A stretch of 64,000 nt of DNA from Naegleria lovaniensis (GCF_003324165.1 NW_025407870.1:62001-126000), one strand, 5' to 3'; counted from the first letter of the stretch, positions 1 through 10,721 are shown. Numbers and translations are program-made. Notes: generated from the letters alone by a model not told the origin.

Positions 1-3000
1 TGTTAATTCAACAAGTAGTGGCGTTTGTAATTATGGAAATGGAACCTGTGTTTCCAAAGACAATTGCAAGTGCAATTCAGGATGGACTGGGGATGAGTGT
101 GAAATCGCAATTTGTAACAGCATCAGATCTGATGATGCCAGAGTTTGTTCAAACAAACAGGGAGAATGCATATTACCAGAAATTTGCAAATGTATGGATG
201 GCTGGACTGACAGCCAATGCTCAACACCAAAATGTAACGGTACTATACAAGGGTCGATTGATGTGTGCAATGGTAGAGGTGAATGTGTCCACCCTGAAGT
301 TTGTATGTGTACGAATTCCTCCTGGAGTGGTCAATATTGTGAAATTCCAAAATGTAATGGCACTCTCGCCAATGAAACGTCATTAGTTTGCAATGGTCAC
401 GGTGATTGTGTGAATGTAGATGTGTGTCAATGCACAAACTCTTCTTGGGGAGGCCAATTTTGTGAAATTCCAAAATGTAATGGAACATTGGCAACTGAAA
501 TTGGTGTTTGCAACGGTAATGGATTGTGTATTGATGGAGAAGTCTGCCAATGCACCAATTCAAGTTGGACAGGTCAATATTGTCACATTGCATTGTGTAA
601 TGGAACTCTTTCAAATGATCCATCTGTTTGCAATGCGCAAGGTTTTTGTTTGGATGGAGGATGTGTTTGTTCAAACTCTTCGTTTTGGGGAGGTGAATTT
701 TGCCACATTCCAAAATGTAATGGAACTCAGAGAGGTGATTCCAATGTTTGTAGCAGTCGTGGTGAATGCATTGACGCTAATACTTGTCAATGCACAGACA
801 GTTCTTCGTGGGGAGGTCAATTTTGTGAAATTCCAAAATGTAATGGTACCTTAGCCACTGATAGCTCTGTTTGTAATGGAAATGGAACATGCGTTGATGT
901 TGATCAATGTATTTGTAATGAGTATTGGGGAGGAGACAACTGTGAACTTCCAAAATGTAACGGAACTCTCTCTAATGATACAGGGGTTTGTAGTGGCAAA
1001 GGCAAGTGCTTAAATGTAGATATTTGTCAATGTAGGGATTCACAATTGTGGGGAGGTCAATTTTGTGAAGTACCAAAATGTAATGGTACTTTGGCGACAG
1101 ATATCAGTGTTTGTAGTGGCAACGGTGTTTGTTCGGATGCAGAATATTGTGAATGCAATTCTACTCATTGGGGAGGTCAATTTTGTGAAGTTCCAAAATG
1201 TAATGGAACGCTTGCGAATGACAGCTCTGTATGCAATGGCAATGGAGCATGTATTAATGCAGAAGTCTGCCAATGCACCAATTCAAGTTGGACAGGTCAA
1301 TATTGTCACATTGCATTGTGTAATGGAACTCTTTCAAATGATCCATCTGTTTGCAACTCACAAGGTTTTTGTTTGGATGGAGGATGTGTTTGTACAAACT
1401 CTTCGTTTTGGGGAGGTGAATTTTGCCACATTCCAAAATGTAACGGAACTCTGAAAGGAGACTCCAATGTTTGCAACAATCATGGAGAATGCATAGATGT
1501 CGATGTATGTCAATGTGCAGAATCGTATGGAGGTCAGTTCTGTGAAATTCCAAAATGTAATGGTACCTTAGCCACTGATAGCTCTGTTTGTAATGGAAAT
1601 GGAACATGCGTTGACGTTGATCAATGCAGTTGTAATGAATTATATTGGGGTGGAAAATACTGTGAAATGCCCAAGTGCAATGGCACTCTCTCCAATGAAA
1701 CATCTCTAGTCTGCAATGGTAAAGGTGATTGTGTGAACGTGAATGTGTGTCATTGTACAGATCCATCATGGGGTGGTCCGTTATGTGAAGTACCAAGATG
1801 TAATGGAACACTAGCTACTGACATTTCCGTTTGTAATGGTCATGGAATTTGTACAGGTATTGATATTTGTGAATGCAACTCAACACATTGGGGAGGTCAG
1901 TTTTGTGAAATTCCAAAATGTTTCAGTGAACTAGCCAATGAAACTGATGTAGTTTGTAATGGACATGGAGTGTGTGTGGAACCTGATGTGTGTGTCTGTT
2001 CAATTGCATGGGGAGGCGAAACATGTCAAACTCCCAAATGTAACGGTACCTTAGCCACTGATAGCTCGGTTTGTAATGGAAATGGAACATGTTTCGATGC
2101 GGATCAGTGCTTATGTAATGAAATACATTGGGGTGGACAATATTGTGAAATTCCAAAATGTAATGGAACTCTCGCCAATGAAACATCTTTAGTTTGCAAC
2201 GGTCACGGTGATTGTGTGAATGTAGATGTGTGTCAATGCACAAACTCTTCTTGGGGAGGCCAATTTTGTGAAATTCCAAAATGTAATGGAACATTGGCAA
2301 CTGAAATTGGTGTTTGCAACGGTAATGGATTGTGTATTAATGCAGAAGTTTGTGAATGCACCAATTCAAGTTGGACAGGTCAATATTGTCACATTGCATT
2401 GTGTAATGGAACTCTTTCAAATGATCCATCTGTTTGCAACTCACAAGGTTTTTGTTTGGATGGAGGATGTGTTTGTTCAAACTCTTCATTTTGGGGAGGT
2501 GAATTCTGTCACATTCCAAAATGTAACGGAACGCTTGCCAGTGAATCCTCCGTTTGTAATACAAATGGAATTTGTATTGGTGCTGATCATTGTACTTGCA
2601 ATTCAAGCCATTGGGGAGGTCAATTCTGTGAAATACCAAAATGCAATGGAACTCTTGCTGATGAAACTAATGTTTGCAACGGACATGGCAATTGTATTAG
2701 CCCTGATAATTGTGTATGTACCAACACATCATTTGGAGGTCAATTCTGTGAAATTCCAAAATGCAATGGAACTTTGGCAAGCGATTCGAGCGTTTGTAAT
2801 GGTCATGGCGTTTGTTTGGATGTTGATCAATGTAATTGTAATTCAACACATTGGGGAGGACAATTCTGTGATGTTCCAAAATGTAATGGCACCTTGGCCA
2901 CCTTAGAAAAAGTGTGCGACGGCAAGGGAGTTTGTGTTGAACCTGATGTTTGTCAGTGCACCAACTCATCAATTTGGGGAGGTAGATATTGTTCTATTCC

Positions 3001-5812
3001 AAAATGTAATGGAACTCTCCAAGGAGAAACCAATATATGCAACAATCGTGGTGACTGTATTGACGTGAATGTCTGTGTTTGTTCGGATGCATCTTCTTGG
3101 GGTGGACAATTCTGTGACAAACCAAAATGTAACGGTACACTTCAAGATGAATCAAATGTCTGTTCTGGTAATGGAATTTGTGTTGATGTGAATACTTGTA
3201 TTTGTAACTCAACCCATTGGGGAGGCCAGTTCTGTGATATTCCAAAGTGTAACGAAACTCTTGCTAATGAGACATCCATGGTTTGTTCAAATAATGGAGC
3301 ATGTATTGGACCTGACCAATGTTACTGTATTGACACTTATGGAGGTCAGTATTGTGACATTCCGAAATGTAATGGTACTCTAAGAGGAGATCAAGGTGTT
3401 TGTAGCTCACACGGAACATGTACAGGTGTCAACACTTGTGCTTGTGGTGATGACCATAGTTGGGGAGGACAATTTTGTGAAATTCCAAAATGTAACGCAA
3501 CTCTTGCAAATGAGACCTCCATTGTTTGTAATGGTCGTGGCCAATGTACTTCTCCTGATTCGTGTATTTGCAACGATGACTCATTGTGGACCGGAAGTGA
3601 TTGTCAAGTTCCAAAATGCTATGGAAAAACTCAAGGTCAACCAGATGTATGCAATTATGGTAAAGGTGAATGCACGTCTCCAAATAATTGTGTTTGCCAT
3701 GATGGATATGCAGGAGCAGAGTGTGAAATTCCAATATGTTTTGGTATACTGTCGAATGATTCATCAGTTTGTAATTACATGAATGGCACTTGTGACACTC
3801 CAAACAACTGCTCATGTTCGGAGGGATGGGTTGGAGAACAATGTCAAGTTGCTGTTTGTTTTGGAATTAACTCTACCGAACCTAATGTTTGTAGTGGTAA
3901 GGGTTCATGTATTGGACCAGACACATGCTCATGTTTCACCAACTACAATGGAAAGGAGTGTCATTTGACAACGTGTTTTGGTGTTCAATCGGATAGTGTA
4001 TCTGTTTGTTATGAACATGGGCAGTGTATCGATTACAACACGTGTAACTGCACCAATGGTTATGCACCTTCAACCACATGTCAATTCCCAATCTGTTTTG
4101 GAAAACTTGCCAATGACAGTACTGTGTGTAATAATTTAAGAGGAGATTGTATTGCACCAGATTATTGCTCTCCTCGTGATGCCACATGTTTTGGTAAAGC
4201 TAAGAACGATACTCTAAATGTTTGTTCTGGAAATGGAGCTTGCATTGATTGGGATGTTTGCTCATGTAAAACAGGATTCTATGGTGACAAGTGTCAAGAT
4301 TGGAAATGTTATGACAAAAACCATACTGATACTAATGTTTGCAGTTCAAATGGCAAATGTCAGTCATTGAATAACTGTGTTTGTACTTCTGGATGGTTTG
4401 GAAATGAATGCAATGTACCAATGTGTGAGGGAAAACTTGCCAATTCTACTGACGTCTGTAATTATAAGAATGGTACATGTTCCCAGCCAGGTCCGTGTTC
4501 ATGCTTTGAAGGATGGACAGGAAATAGTTGTGAGACACCAATTTGTTTCTCTATTGCTGCAGGAAGCAATGCATGTAGTGGTAGAGGTTCTTGCATCAGG
4601 AACAATACTTGTCAATGCGATTCTTCCAAATATGATGGTGACAATTGTCAATATTACAAATGTTTTGGTATTTCATCAAGTGATACCAATAATGTGTGCA
4701 GTGGAAATGGAACGTGTGAGGGTGTAGATTTGTGTAATTGCAAATCTGGATATGGAGATGCAAAATGTGACGCCTTCATTTGCAATGGCACCTTATCAAC
4801 ACATCCATCTGTATGCAGTGGTCATGGAAAATGCACAGGTATCAATTCCTGCTCTTGTGACAGTGGTTACTTTGGTAATAATTGTGAAAACACTTATTGC
4901 AATGGAATCCAATCAATAAGTGACACTGTTTGTAACTACAAGAATGGTACATGTACAGCATTCAATACTTGCAAATGCTCTCAATTCTATGTAGGATCTA
5001 ATTGTGAGATACCCATTTGTTTCCAAGTTCCTGCCAATGATACCAATAATGTGTGCAGTGGAAGAGGAGTCTGTACTGTCCCAGATCAATGTACTTGCAA
5101 CGAACCAACAAAATATGGAGGATCTAACTGTTCTCAACCTCTCTGTTTTGGTATCTTATCAACAAATACAAGCAGTGTTTGCAGTGGAAAGGGACAATGT
5201 TCAAGCGTTGACAAGTGTGACTGTCATGCTGGATTTATGGGTGATCAGTGTCAACTTGTCCATGTTCCTGCCACCAATCTTCAACTCACATTCAACAGTT
5301 CCAAAGATTACGTGAATGAAGCATCAACACTTGTCAAGCTCACAATTCATCAAGCATCATTTGTGCAATACTACTCAAACAGAGTAGTCCGAGTTAAATT
5401 CGATTTTGAACAAAACGGTCAAATCATCTCATCCCTCAACAAGGACATTTCTTCAGGTGCCACCACTCTGGAATTCCTGATTCCAGCATTTTCTACAAAT
5501 GGTACTGTGAGATCTTTTGCAGTGTTGTCAGATGTTAGCACTGCATTGATTATTTCAGATCGAGTTCAATCCTCTTCATTCCTCTCCATTGAGAAGAGAC
5601 CTGTTGTATCCAATGAGAGAAATGCTAATAGTTCAGATGAGAGTGTTGCCATTGCCGTAGGTATCACTATTCCACTGGTTGCTCTAGGTGCTATTGGAGC
5701 TGTCTCTGCTATTGTGACCGCTGTGCTCCTATTGAAGAAGAAGGCTGCTGAAACTGCTAAGCAGATTACTGAGGCAACTCACTTGGATGTGGAATTGGTA
5801 GCAGGAGTCTAA
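1..5812 (+). CDS. Giant EGF-like-repeat type I membrane protein, 5' end outside the window
   Basis: The frame is open from base 2, so the start lies to the left of the window; about 1936 residues are present. I count about 44 EGF-like modules of 36-42 residues, each with six Cys. The usual order is PKCNGTLA, then VCNGNG, then a CxC pair, then WGGQFCEI. They run to about base 5260. A non-repeat stalk follows (about 5265-5640), then one hydrophobic helix (AIAVGITIPLVALGAIG, about 5647-5740) and a short tail rich in Lys and Glu. This implies a type I surface protein with a large ectodomain, and the many NGT and NSS sequons suggest heavy N-glycosylation. The module at about 4090-4180 is cut short (CSPRDATC) and lacks its last Cys residues. 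Adhesion or prey contact is an inference from the architecture. Convergent with the NHL gene downstream. Confidence 0.9.
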   Translation, partial: VNSTSSGVCNYGNGTCVSKDNCKCNSGWTGDECEIAICNSIRSDDARVCSNKQGECILPEICKCMDGWTDSQCSTPKCNGTIQGSIDVCNGRGECVHPEVCMCTNSSWSGQYCEIPKCNGTLANETSLVCNGHGDCVNVDVCQCTNSSWGGQFCEIPKCNGTLATEIGVCNGNGLCIDGEVCQCTNSSWTGQYCHIALCNGTLSNDPSVCNAQGFCLDGGCVCSNSSFWGGEFCHIPKCNGTQRGDSNVCSSRGECIDANTCQCTDSSSWGGQFCEIPKCNGTLATDSSVCNGNGTCVDVDQCICNEYWGGDNCELPKCNGTLSNDTGVCSGKGKCLNVDICQCRDSQLWGGQFCEVPKCNGTLATDISVCSGNGVCSDAEYCECNSTHWGGQFCEVPKCNGTLANDSSVCNGNGACINAEVCQCTNSSWTGQYCHIALCNGTLSNDPSVCNSQGFCLDGGCVCTNSSFWGGEFCHIPKCNGTLKGDSNVCNNHGECIDVDVCQCAESYGGQFCEIPKCNGTLATDSSVCNGNGTCVDVDQCSCNELYWGGKYCEMPKCNGTLSNETSLVCNGKGDCVNVNVCHCTDPSWGGPLCEVPRCNGTLATDISVCNGHGICTGIDICECNSTHWGGQFCEIPKCFSELANETDVVCNGHGVCVEPDVCVCSIAWGGETCQTPKCNGTLATDSSVCNGNGTCFDADQCLCNEIHWGGQYCEIPKCNGTLANETSLVCNGHGDCVNVDVCQCTNSSWGGQFCEIPKCNGTLATEIGVCNGNGLCINAEVCECTNSSWTGQYCHIALCNGTLSNDPSVCNSQGFCLDGGCVCSNSSFWGGEFCHIPKCNGTLASESSVCNTNGICIGADHCTCNSSHWGGQFCEIPKCNGTLADETNVCNGHGNCISPDNCVCTNTSFGGQFCEIPKCNGTLASDSSVCNGHGVCLDVDQCNCNSTHWGGQFCDVPKCNGTLATLEKVCDGKGVCVEPDVCQCTNSSIWGGRYCSIPKCNGTLQGETNICNNRGDCIDVNVCVCSDASSWGGQFCDKPKCNGTLQDESNVCSGNGICVDVNTCICNSTHWGGQFCDIPKCNETLANETSMVCSNNGACIGPDQCYCIDTYGGQYCDIPKCNGTLRGDQGVCSSHGTCTGVNTCACGDDHSWGGQFCEIPKCNATLANETSIVCNGRGQCTSPDSCICNDDSLWTGSDCQVPKCYGKTQGQPDVCNYGKGECTSPNNCVCHDGYAGAECEIPICFGILSNDSSVCNYMNGTCDTPNNCSCSEGWVGEQCQVAVCFGINSTEPNVCSGKGSCIGPDTCSCFTNYNGKECHLTTCFGVQSDSVSVCYEHGQCIDYNTCNCTNGYAPSTTCQFPICFGKLANDSTVCNNLRGDCIAPDYCSPRDATCFGKAKNDTLNVCSGNGACIDWDVCSCKTGFYGDKCQDWKCYDKNHTDTNVCSSNGKCQSLNNCVCTSGWFGNECNVPMCEGKLANSTDVCNYKNGTCSQPGPCSCFEGWTGNSCETPICFSIAAGSNACSGRGSCIRNNTCQCDSSKYDGDNCQYYKCFGISSSDTNNVCSGNGTCEGVDLCNCKSGYGDAKCDAFICNGTLSTHPSVCSGHGKCTGINSCSCDSGYFGNNCENTYCNGIQSISDTVCNYKNGTCTAFNTCKCSQFYVGSNCEIPICFQVPANDTNNVCSGRGVCTVPDQCTCNEPTKYGGSNCSQPLCFGILSTNTSSVCSGKGQCSSVDKCDCHAGFMGDQCQLVHVPATNLQLTFNSSKDYVNEASTLVKLTIHQASFVQYYSNRVVRVKFDFEQNGQIISSLNKDISSGATTLEFLIPAFSTNGTVRSFAVLSDVSTALIISDRVQSSSFLSIEKRPVVSNERNANSSDESVAIAVGITIPLVALGAIGAVSAIVTAVLLLKKKAAETAKQITEATHLDVELVAGV
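466..1917 (+). repeat. Higher-order tandem duplication of six EGF modules
   Basis: Within the EGF array, the six modules from about 466 to 1190 (LATEIG, LSNDPS, QRGDSN, LATDSS, LSNDTG, LATDIS in order) are repeated in the same order from about 1191 to 1917 (LANDSS, LSNDPS, LKGDSN, LATDSS, LSNETS, LATDIS). Stretches of DNA are almost identical, for example around 545-650 and 1265-1370. A further partial round (LATDSS, LANETS, LATEIG, LSNDPS) lies at about 2035-2525. This points to unequal crossing-over or gene conversion of multi-module blocks. Confidence 0.75.
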
Positions 5813-5920
5813 ACATTCTCTATTTATGCTCTGAAGCTAGACGATTGAAACCAGATGGCATGTTTGAAGCAACTAGTTGATGGAGTTCCAAGACTTGGAA
5901 GAGTAAATTTAAGGAATGTA

Positions 5921-7108
5921 TCACTTGAATAAAATCAATCTGTTGTTTGCTCTGTCAGCAACAAATAACTGACCATTTCTCTGATCAATACACATGCCAC
6001 TCGGTACCATATCACTCTCAGAGCAGCAATTTTCAAATGTCCCATCTTGCGAAAAAATTGAAATTCTACAATTCCATTCGTCACTGACCAGTACTTTTTT
6101 TGTAAACTTGTCAATAACGATACTTCCTGGAAATTGAAATTCTCCATTGTTGCTTCCTCTACTTCCAAAAGTAAAGAGAAGTTGGTTACCCTTTTGAGAC
6201 ACTACATGAACACGATGATTGAATCGGTCAGATACGAAAATTTTACCCTCATGATCCAAATTCAATCCAAATGGTGTCTGTATGGGAATAGAAGACTGTT
6301 TGACATATTTTCCGAATGTATATAAAAAATCACCATCCTTAGAAAGTACCTTAATTCTACTATTTGATGAATCACACACAAAAATATTTCCATAACCAGC
6401 ATCTGTCGCTATTGTATTCACAGTAATTGAGGAAATTCCAAAGAATTGATAGAGACCTCTCCCTGGCTTGTTTTTCAACCCTCTCCTCCACAATTGTTGC
6501 TTACTCTCCATGTCAAATAAATACAAACATTCATCGTCAGCTCCTACCAATAAATTATCATAAATATCTAATTCAATAAAAAGTGGTTTACAGTTCAAAT
6601 TGATTTTAAATAACAATTCCTTAGAATCTAAATCAAACGCTTGAATTCTACTCTTTCCATTGTCGCTCACCAAAATTAATTTGAATTTGTATGAAATCTT
6701 TACATCGTATGGATATAAAAATTGATCTTGAATTTCACTTGGAGCGATATATTCACATAATTCGAAATTTCCACTAAAACCACAACAAACATTTTCATGA
6801 TACTTTTTCATTCTCAATTTAAATTTGTGAAACAAGAATCGCATTAAATAAGTATTTTCCGCGACAAAGTTTTGGTCCGTGTGATCATCATGATTGATAA
6901 TTTTTGTATTATTAGTATCGAGATTGGGAGTTTTAAAAATTGTGCTCTTTGTGTATGGTATCATCGGAATAGGCCTATGGTGGTGATTATGAATATTTGG
7001 AATTAAAAAATCGTAAAGAACGAGGATTACCACAACAGAAGAGTCATTGTTACAGTCAAAAAGACCATCACCGATGACAGTGTTATAATGTTTTATAGAT
7101 GACAACAT
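5921..7108 (-). CDS. NHL-repeat beta-propeller protein
   Basis: 395 residues, single exon. The C-terminal half carries NHL repeats (NIFVCDSSNSRIKVLSKDG, KIFVSDRFNHRVHVVSQKG, KVLVSDEWNCRISIFSQDG, QLFVADRANNRLILFK), which form a beta-propeller used for protein or RNA binding. More divergent blades occupy the middle (KSRIQAFDLDSKELLFKI). The N-terminal 70 residues show no recognisable domain. There is no signal peptide or clear membrane helix. The start is the only sensible ATG, just inside a 118-bp divergent promoter region shared with the small gene at 7227. Proteins of this type are highly expanded in Naegleria; the ligand cannot be read from the sequence. Confidence 0.8.
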   Translation of the reverse strand: MLSSIKHYNTVIGDGLFDCNNDSSVVVILVLYDFLIPNIHNHHHRPIPMIPYTKSTIFKTPNLDTNNTKIINHDDHTDQNFVAENTYLMRFLFHKFKLRMKKYHENVCCGFSGNFELCEYIAPSEIQDQFLYPYDVKISYKFKLILVSDNGKSRIQAFDLDSKELLFKINLNCKPLFIELDIYDNLLVGADDECLYLFDMESKQQLWRRGLKNKPGRGLYQFFGISSITVNTIATDAGYGNIFVCDSSNSRIKVLSKDGDFLYTFGKYVKQSSIPIQTPFGLNLDHEGKIFVSDRFNHRVHVVSQKGNQLLFTFGSRGSNNGEFQFPGSIVIDKFTKKVLVSDEWNCRISIFSQDGTFENCCSESDMVPSGMCIDQRNGQLFVADRANNRLILFK

Positions 7109-7226
7109 TTTTTTTGTGGAATCCGTTCATCGCAAAGTGAGGACTGTTACTGACATGACTGGTTTGGTTCTCATAATAAGAGGGTTTGTTTCTTCCAGTA
7201 GAAGGAGGAAAAATGTATAAAAAAAA

Positions 7227-7610
7227 ATGTCAGAAAGTTCTTCGTCCCCATTATGGAGTATGTTCACTCGTGAAGGAAATCAAGCAGTGGAGGAAGCACT
7301 CCATGAAGTCATAAACAGATGGACACCCGAACTTCCAAACCTATTGAATGCCTGCTCCTCTCAATATTCTAAAGAGGGTTTCGAAACAATGACGAGTAAC
7401 GATGATGATATCATCGTGATGGACATGATCTATGAAATTCAACATCTCGTCGGAGAGAAAGGTAGAGGTAAAACGTTTCTCTATAAATATGCAGAACATC
7501 CCGAAGATTGGATTCATGGTCATGATGAAGTCGGCGATACAGCTGTTCGAGAGCGTTTGTATTGTTATTTGAAAGGTTGGATGGAAAACCAAAGGACCAA
7601 ACAAGATTGA
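7227..7610 (+). CDS. Small conserved-looking protein, function unknown
   Basis: 127 residues starting at ATG 7227 after an A-rich leader (MSESSSSPLWSMFT). It is predicted soluble and mostly helical, with an acidic segment (NDDDIIVMDM) and a C-terminal region rich in charged and aromatic residues (YAEHPEDWIHGHDE). I do not recognise the family. Support for it being a real gene: a decayed, internally deleted copy of the same coding sequence lies at 10722-10916, on the other side of the NHL-BTB gene. It is divergently transcribed from the NHL gene at 5921-7108. Confidence 0.6.
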   Translation: MSESSSSPLWSMFTREGNQAVEEALHEVINRWTPELPNLLNACSSQYSKEGFETMTSNDDDIIVMDMIYEIQHLVGEKGRGKTFLYKYAEHPEDWIHGHDEVGDTAVRERLYCYLKGWMENQRTKQD

Positions 7611-8482
7611 TGTGTTGGAATTCTGTAACTCTGTGCCTTTTTGTTTGAGAGTCTCTTTTCACCCTTCATTTCACACGTTGGTTATTCAATATCTTCTCTT
7701 GCTGAAAAAGAAGTGAATGGTTATATTGGACATGGTTATTATCAAGGATTTTGACCGTGTGTCCCGCATGTAGTATATTTTGATGAGTGGAGATTCATTG
7801 GAGTGTTTCATGTGTGGTATCGAGTGGTGACTTGGAATTTTTCACCCTCTCTACCCTTTCCAGTAGGGAACCATCTTAATTCGAATCACAGAGGTGGAAA
7901 GGATCCTATAACATACTATATGAGAATTATTTGGAAACTGAAAAACAGAATAATTAAAAATTGGAGGAACAGCAAGATTTAATGTGTGCATACAATCTGA
8001 TTGTAATTCGACTCTTGTAAAGATCAAGGGTTTTACATAGTCGGTTGGATGGTCTACTCCCGTCCCATATGTTCGTGTTTGTCAAGAAGGCAAACCTATT
8101 TCAATTTTGAACATTTTGATACTATACCAGAGTTCATCGAATCAGATCCTTGGTATTTGCATGAAAAAGAGTTAATTATCGTCCTGAAACGAACAAACAA
8201 TCAACTTTGATGAAATCTTGTCTCCTCAACCACAACATTCCTTTTTAAAAGGATCTTAAGACCTCATCCTTAATATATTTCGTTTGGAACACTGAGCAAC
8301 GAAAATTAGAGAAAAACGAATTCGGAACAACATTGTATGGTGGATTGGGAAAGGCGATGATTGTTTAAATGCTTGATCAATGAGAAGCAGCCAGTTTGTA
8401 AAGTTGGAAAGTTTACAAAAAAATTGCAACGTCCACTCAAAGGCAATGGGCTGTGTCTTCAGGGGAGAAGCAACACAAAAAA
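7611..8482 (+). other. Intergenic region without a recognised gene
   Basis: 872 bp of AT-rich sequence between the small unknown gene and the NHL-BTB gene. I see no long open frame, no tRNA and no clear repeat. It presumably holds the terminator of the first gene and the promoter of the second. Confidence 0.5.
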
Positions 8483-10699
8483 ATGGCTCTCTCTCTTCAA
8501 TCATCATCGGAAGCATCCAAATCTCAAATGATGATGGCAATCCATGCACGACTCAATTATCCGTTTGGTGTTTTTGTTTCATCCAATAATGAAATTTATG
8601 TAGCAGATAGCAGTAATAATAGAATTAGAAAAATTCTCACAAATGGAACCATCACAACCATTGCAGGAAATGGAACTGGAGGATACAATGGAGACAATCA
8701 ATTGGCAACAAATGCACGACTCAATTTTCCGTGTGGTGTTTTTGTTTCATCCAATGATGAAGTTTATATTGCAGATACCCATAATCATAGAATTAGAAAA
8801 ATAACGAAAAATGGAACCATCACAACAATTGCAGGAAAGGGAACTAAAGGATATAATGGAGACAATCAATTGGCAACAAATGCACGACTCAATTATCCAA
8901 ACAGTGTTTTTGTTTCATCCAATGATGAAGTTTATGTTGCAGATACCCATAATCATAGTATTAGAAAAATAATGAAAAATGGAATGATCACAACAATTGC
9001 AGGAAAAAGAACTAAAGGATACAATGGAGACAATCAATTGGCAACAAATGCACGACTCAATTTTCCGTGTGGTGTTTTTGTTTCATCCAATGATGAAGTT
9101 TATGTTGCAGATACCAATAATCATAGAATTAGAAAAATTATGAAAAATGGAATGATCACAACAATTGCAGGAAAGGGAACTGGAGGATATAATGGAGACA
9201 ATCAATTGGCAACAAATGCACAACTCAATTATCCAAACAGTGTTTTTGTTTCATCCAATGATGAAGTTTATGTTGCAGATATCCATAATCATAGTATTAG
9301 AAAAATTATGAAAAATGGAATGATCACAACAATTGCAGGAAATGGAACTGAAGGATACAATGGAGACAATCAATTGGCAACAAATGCACAACTCAATCGT
9401 CCAAACAGTGTTTTTGTTTCATCCAATGATGAAGTTTATATTGCAGATACCCATAATCATAGTATTAGAAAAATAATGACGAATGGAATGATTACAACCA
9501 TTGCAGGAAATGGAACTGGAGGATACAATGGAGACAGTCCCTACCAACCATCCCTTTCACATTTCTCTCCTTTCATTTCACACATTTCGAAACATGAAAG
9601 AGACTTGATTCCCAACACCAAACTCATTGTTTTTCAACCACTTTTTGAAAAATTTTGTCCTCATTTTCATTCCACCATTTTGAAAGATTTGAATTTACTT
9701 TCTGACATGTCTTGTCGTGAACATGAATTGATTCAACATGTCATTGATTTTGTTTTATATGATCCAGATACGATTGTGGAACCTATAATGATTTCTGAAA
9801 TTATTGAATACTTGTACATTTTAGGTTTTGCTCACTGTGAATTCATGGAATTGAAAAACTATTTTATTTCGATATTATTGGAGAAACACATGACTTCTGA
9901 TAATGTAATTGACACATTATTGATGATTGAACAATACTTGACAAAACAACCCTCTCATTCCATCATGTTCAAATTGAAGAATTATTGTTTGGAATTTGTT
10001 CAAATCAAATTGAGGGAAGGACATTTTAGCATCATAAGAGACCCAAGATGTATTCCTTATTATGTTGAAATTCTTGAAAAGTGTTCAATTACCAAGATAT
10101 CTCCCATCGTTCTTGAAGAGTCAATTGAAAATACAATACCACCAAACCAAATGATCAAGTCATTGTGGAATGACAAACGTACGAGTGACATTCGAATCAA
10201 ACTCTCTCATAAGAACGACAATTCATTTATTTATGCTCATCGAACCATGTTGAGTTCTCATGGAAAGCTTTTTGAAGCCATGTTCAACAGTGGATATGAA
10301 TTGGAAGATCTGAAATATGATGAAAAAGATGAAATTTTGACACTCATTCCTGCAACGCCTCAAGATGCAATTAATTTGGAATATATTGTCAAATATTGTT
10401 ATGATCAATTGGAACAAATTGAACCAAAACATGCCATTTCACTCATCTTGACAGCTTCAGCAAATGAAATGTCAGAATTAGTGTCTCTTGCATTCAAATC
10501 CATTCAAATTGATTGCAACAATTATTTTGAAATTGCCAATTCATTGGATTTTGAAAATGATTTATTTTCAGAAGTGATTCAAATCATGATTGATTTTGGA
10601 GTGAATCACAGACATGAATTATTCAAAGAACATTCTGATCTAGATCAATTACCCGCTTCTCTTTCACACAAATTGTTGAGAGAGTTTGAAAATTTGTAA
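8483..10699 (+). CDS. NHL-repeat / BTB (POZ) fusion protein
   Basis: 738 residues from the first in-frame ATG (8483). An N-terminal propeller of six near-identical NHL repeats (56 residues each, about 8546-9537; core EVYVADTHNHRIRKI then TTIAGNGTGGYNGDN) is followed by a helical region and a BTB domain at about residues 555-670 (SDIRIKLSHKN, then FIYAHRTMLSSHGKLFEAMF). In known families, BTB domains dimerise and often bind Cullin-3, making such proteins substrate adaptors for ubiquitin ligases; that is an inference here. The propeller starts very close to the start codon, unlike typical family members with longer leaders, so the N-terminus may be trimmed. Fragments of the small gene at 7227 flank it on both sides. 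Confidence 0.85.
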   Translation: MALSLQSSSEASKSQMMMAIHARLNYPFGVFVSSNNEIYVADSSNNRIRKILTNGTITTIAGNGTGGYNGDNQLATNARLNFPCGVFVSSNDEVYIADTHNHRIRKITKNGTITTIAGKGTKGYNGDNQLATNARLNYPNSVFVSSNDEVYVADTHNHSIRKIMKNGMITTIAGKRTKGYNGDNQLATNARLNFPCGVFVSSNDEVYVADTNNHRIRKIMKNGMITTIAGKGTGGYNGDNQLATNAQLNYPNSVFVSSNDEVYVADIHNHSIRKIMKNGMITTIAGNGTEGYNGDNQLATNAQLNRPNSVFVSSNDEVYIADTHNHSIRKIMTNGMITTIAGNGTGGYNGDSPYQPSLSHFSPFISHISKHERDLIPNTKLIVFQPLFEKFCPHFHSTILKDLNLLSDMSCREHELIQHVIDFVLYDPDTIVEPIMISEIIEYLYILGFAHCEFMELKNYFISILLEKHMTSDNVIDTLLMIEQYLTKQPSHSIMFKLKNYCLEFVQIKLREGHFSIIRDPRCIPYYVEILEKCSITKISPIVLEESIENTIPPNQMIKSLWNDKRTSDIRIKLSHKNDNSFIYAHRTMLSSHGKLFEAMFNSGYELEDLKYDEKDEILTLIPATPQDAINLEYIVKYCYDQLEQIEPKHAISLILTASANEMSELVSLAFKSIQIDCNNYFEIANSLDFENDLFSEVIQIMIDFGVNHRHELFKEHSDLDQLPASLSHKLLREFENL
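8546..9537 (+). repeat. Six tandem 168-bp NHL repeats
   Basis: Exactly 168-bp units (56 codons) begin at about 8546, 8714, 8882, 9050, 9218 and 9386; the last breaks off at GYNGDS (about 9537). The units are nearly identical at DNA level and the phase never shifts, which indicates recent expansion or homogenisation of the array. Confidence 0.85.
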
Positions 10700-10721
10700 T
10701 TATTAGCTCTGACATCTCGGA

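Noticed and set aside
18-2906. Several other-frame open readings along the EGF array, on both strands
   Set aside because: They arise from the same repeated DNA read out of frame, show no domain, and only frame 2 gives the Cys pattern.
8546-9537. CRISPR-like regular spacing of repeats
   Set aside because: The units are coding NHL repeats of 168 bp in a eukaryotic gene, with no spacers.
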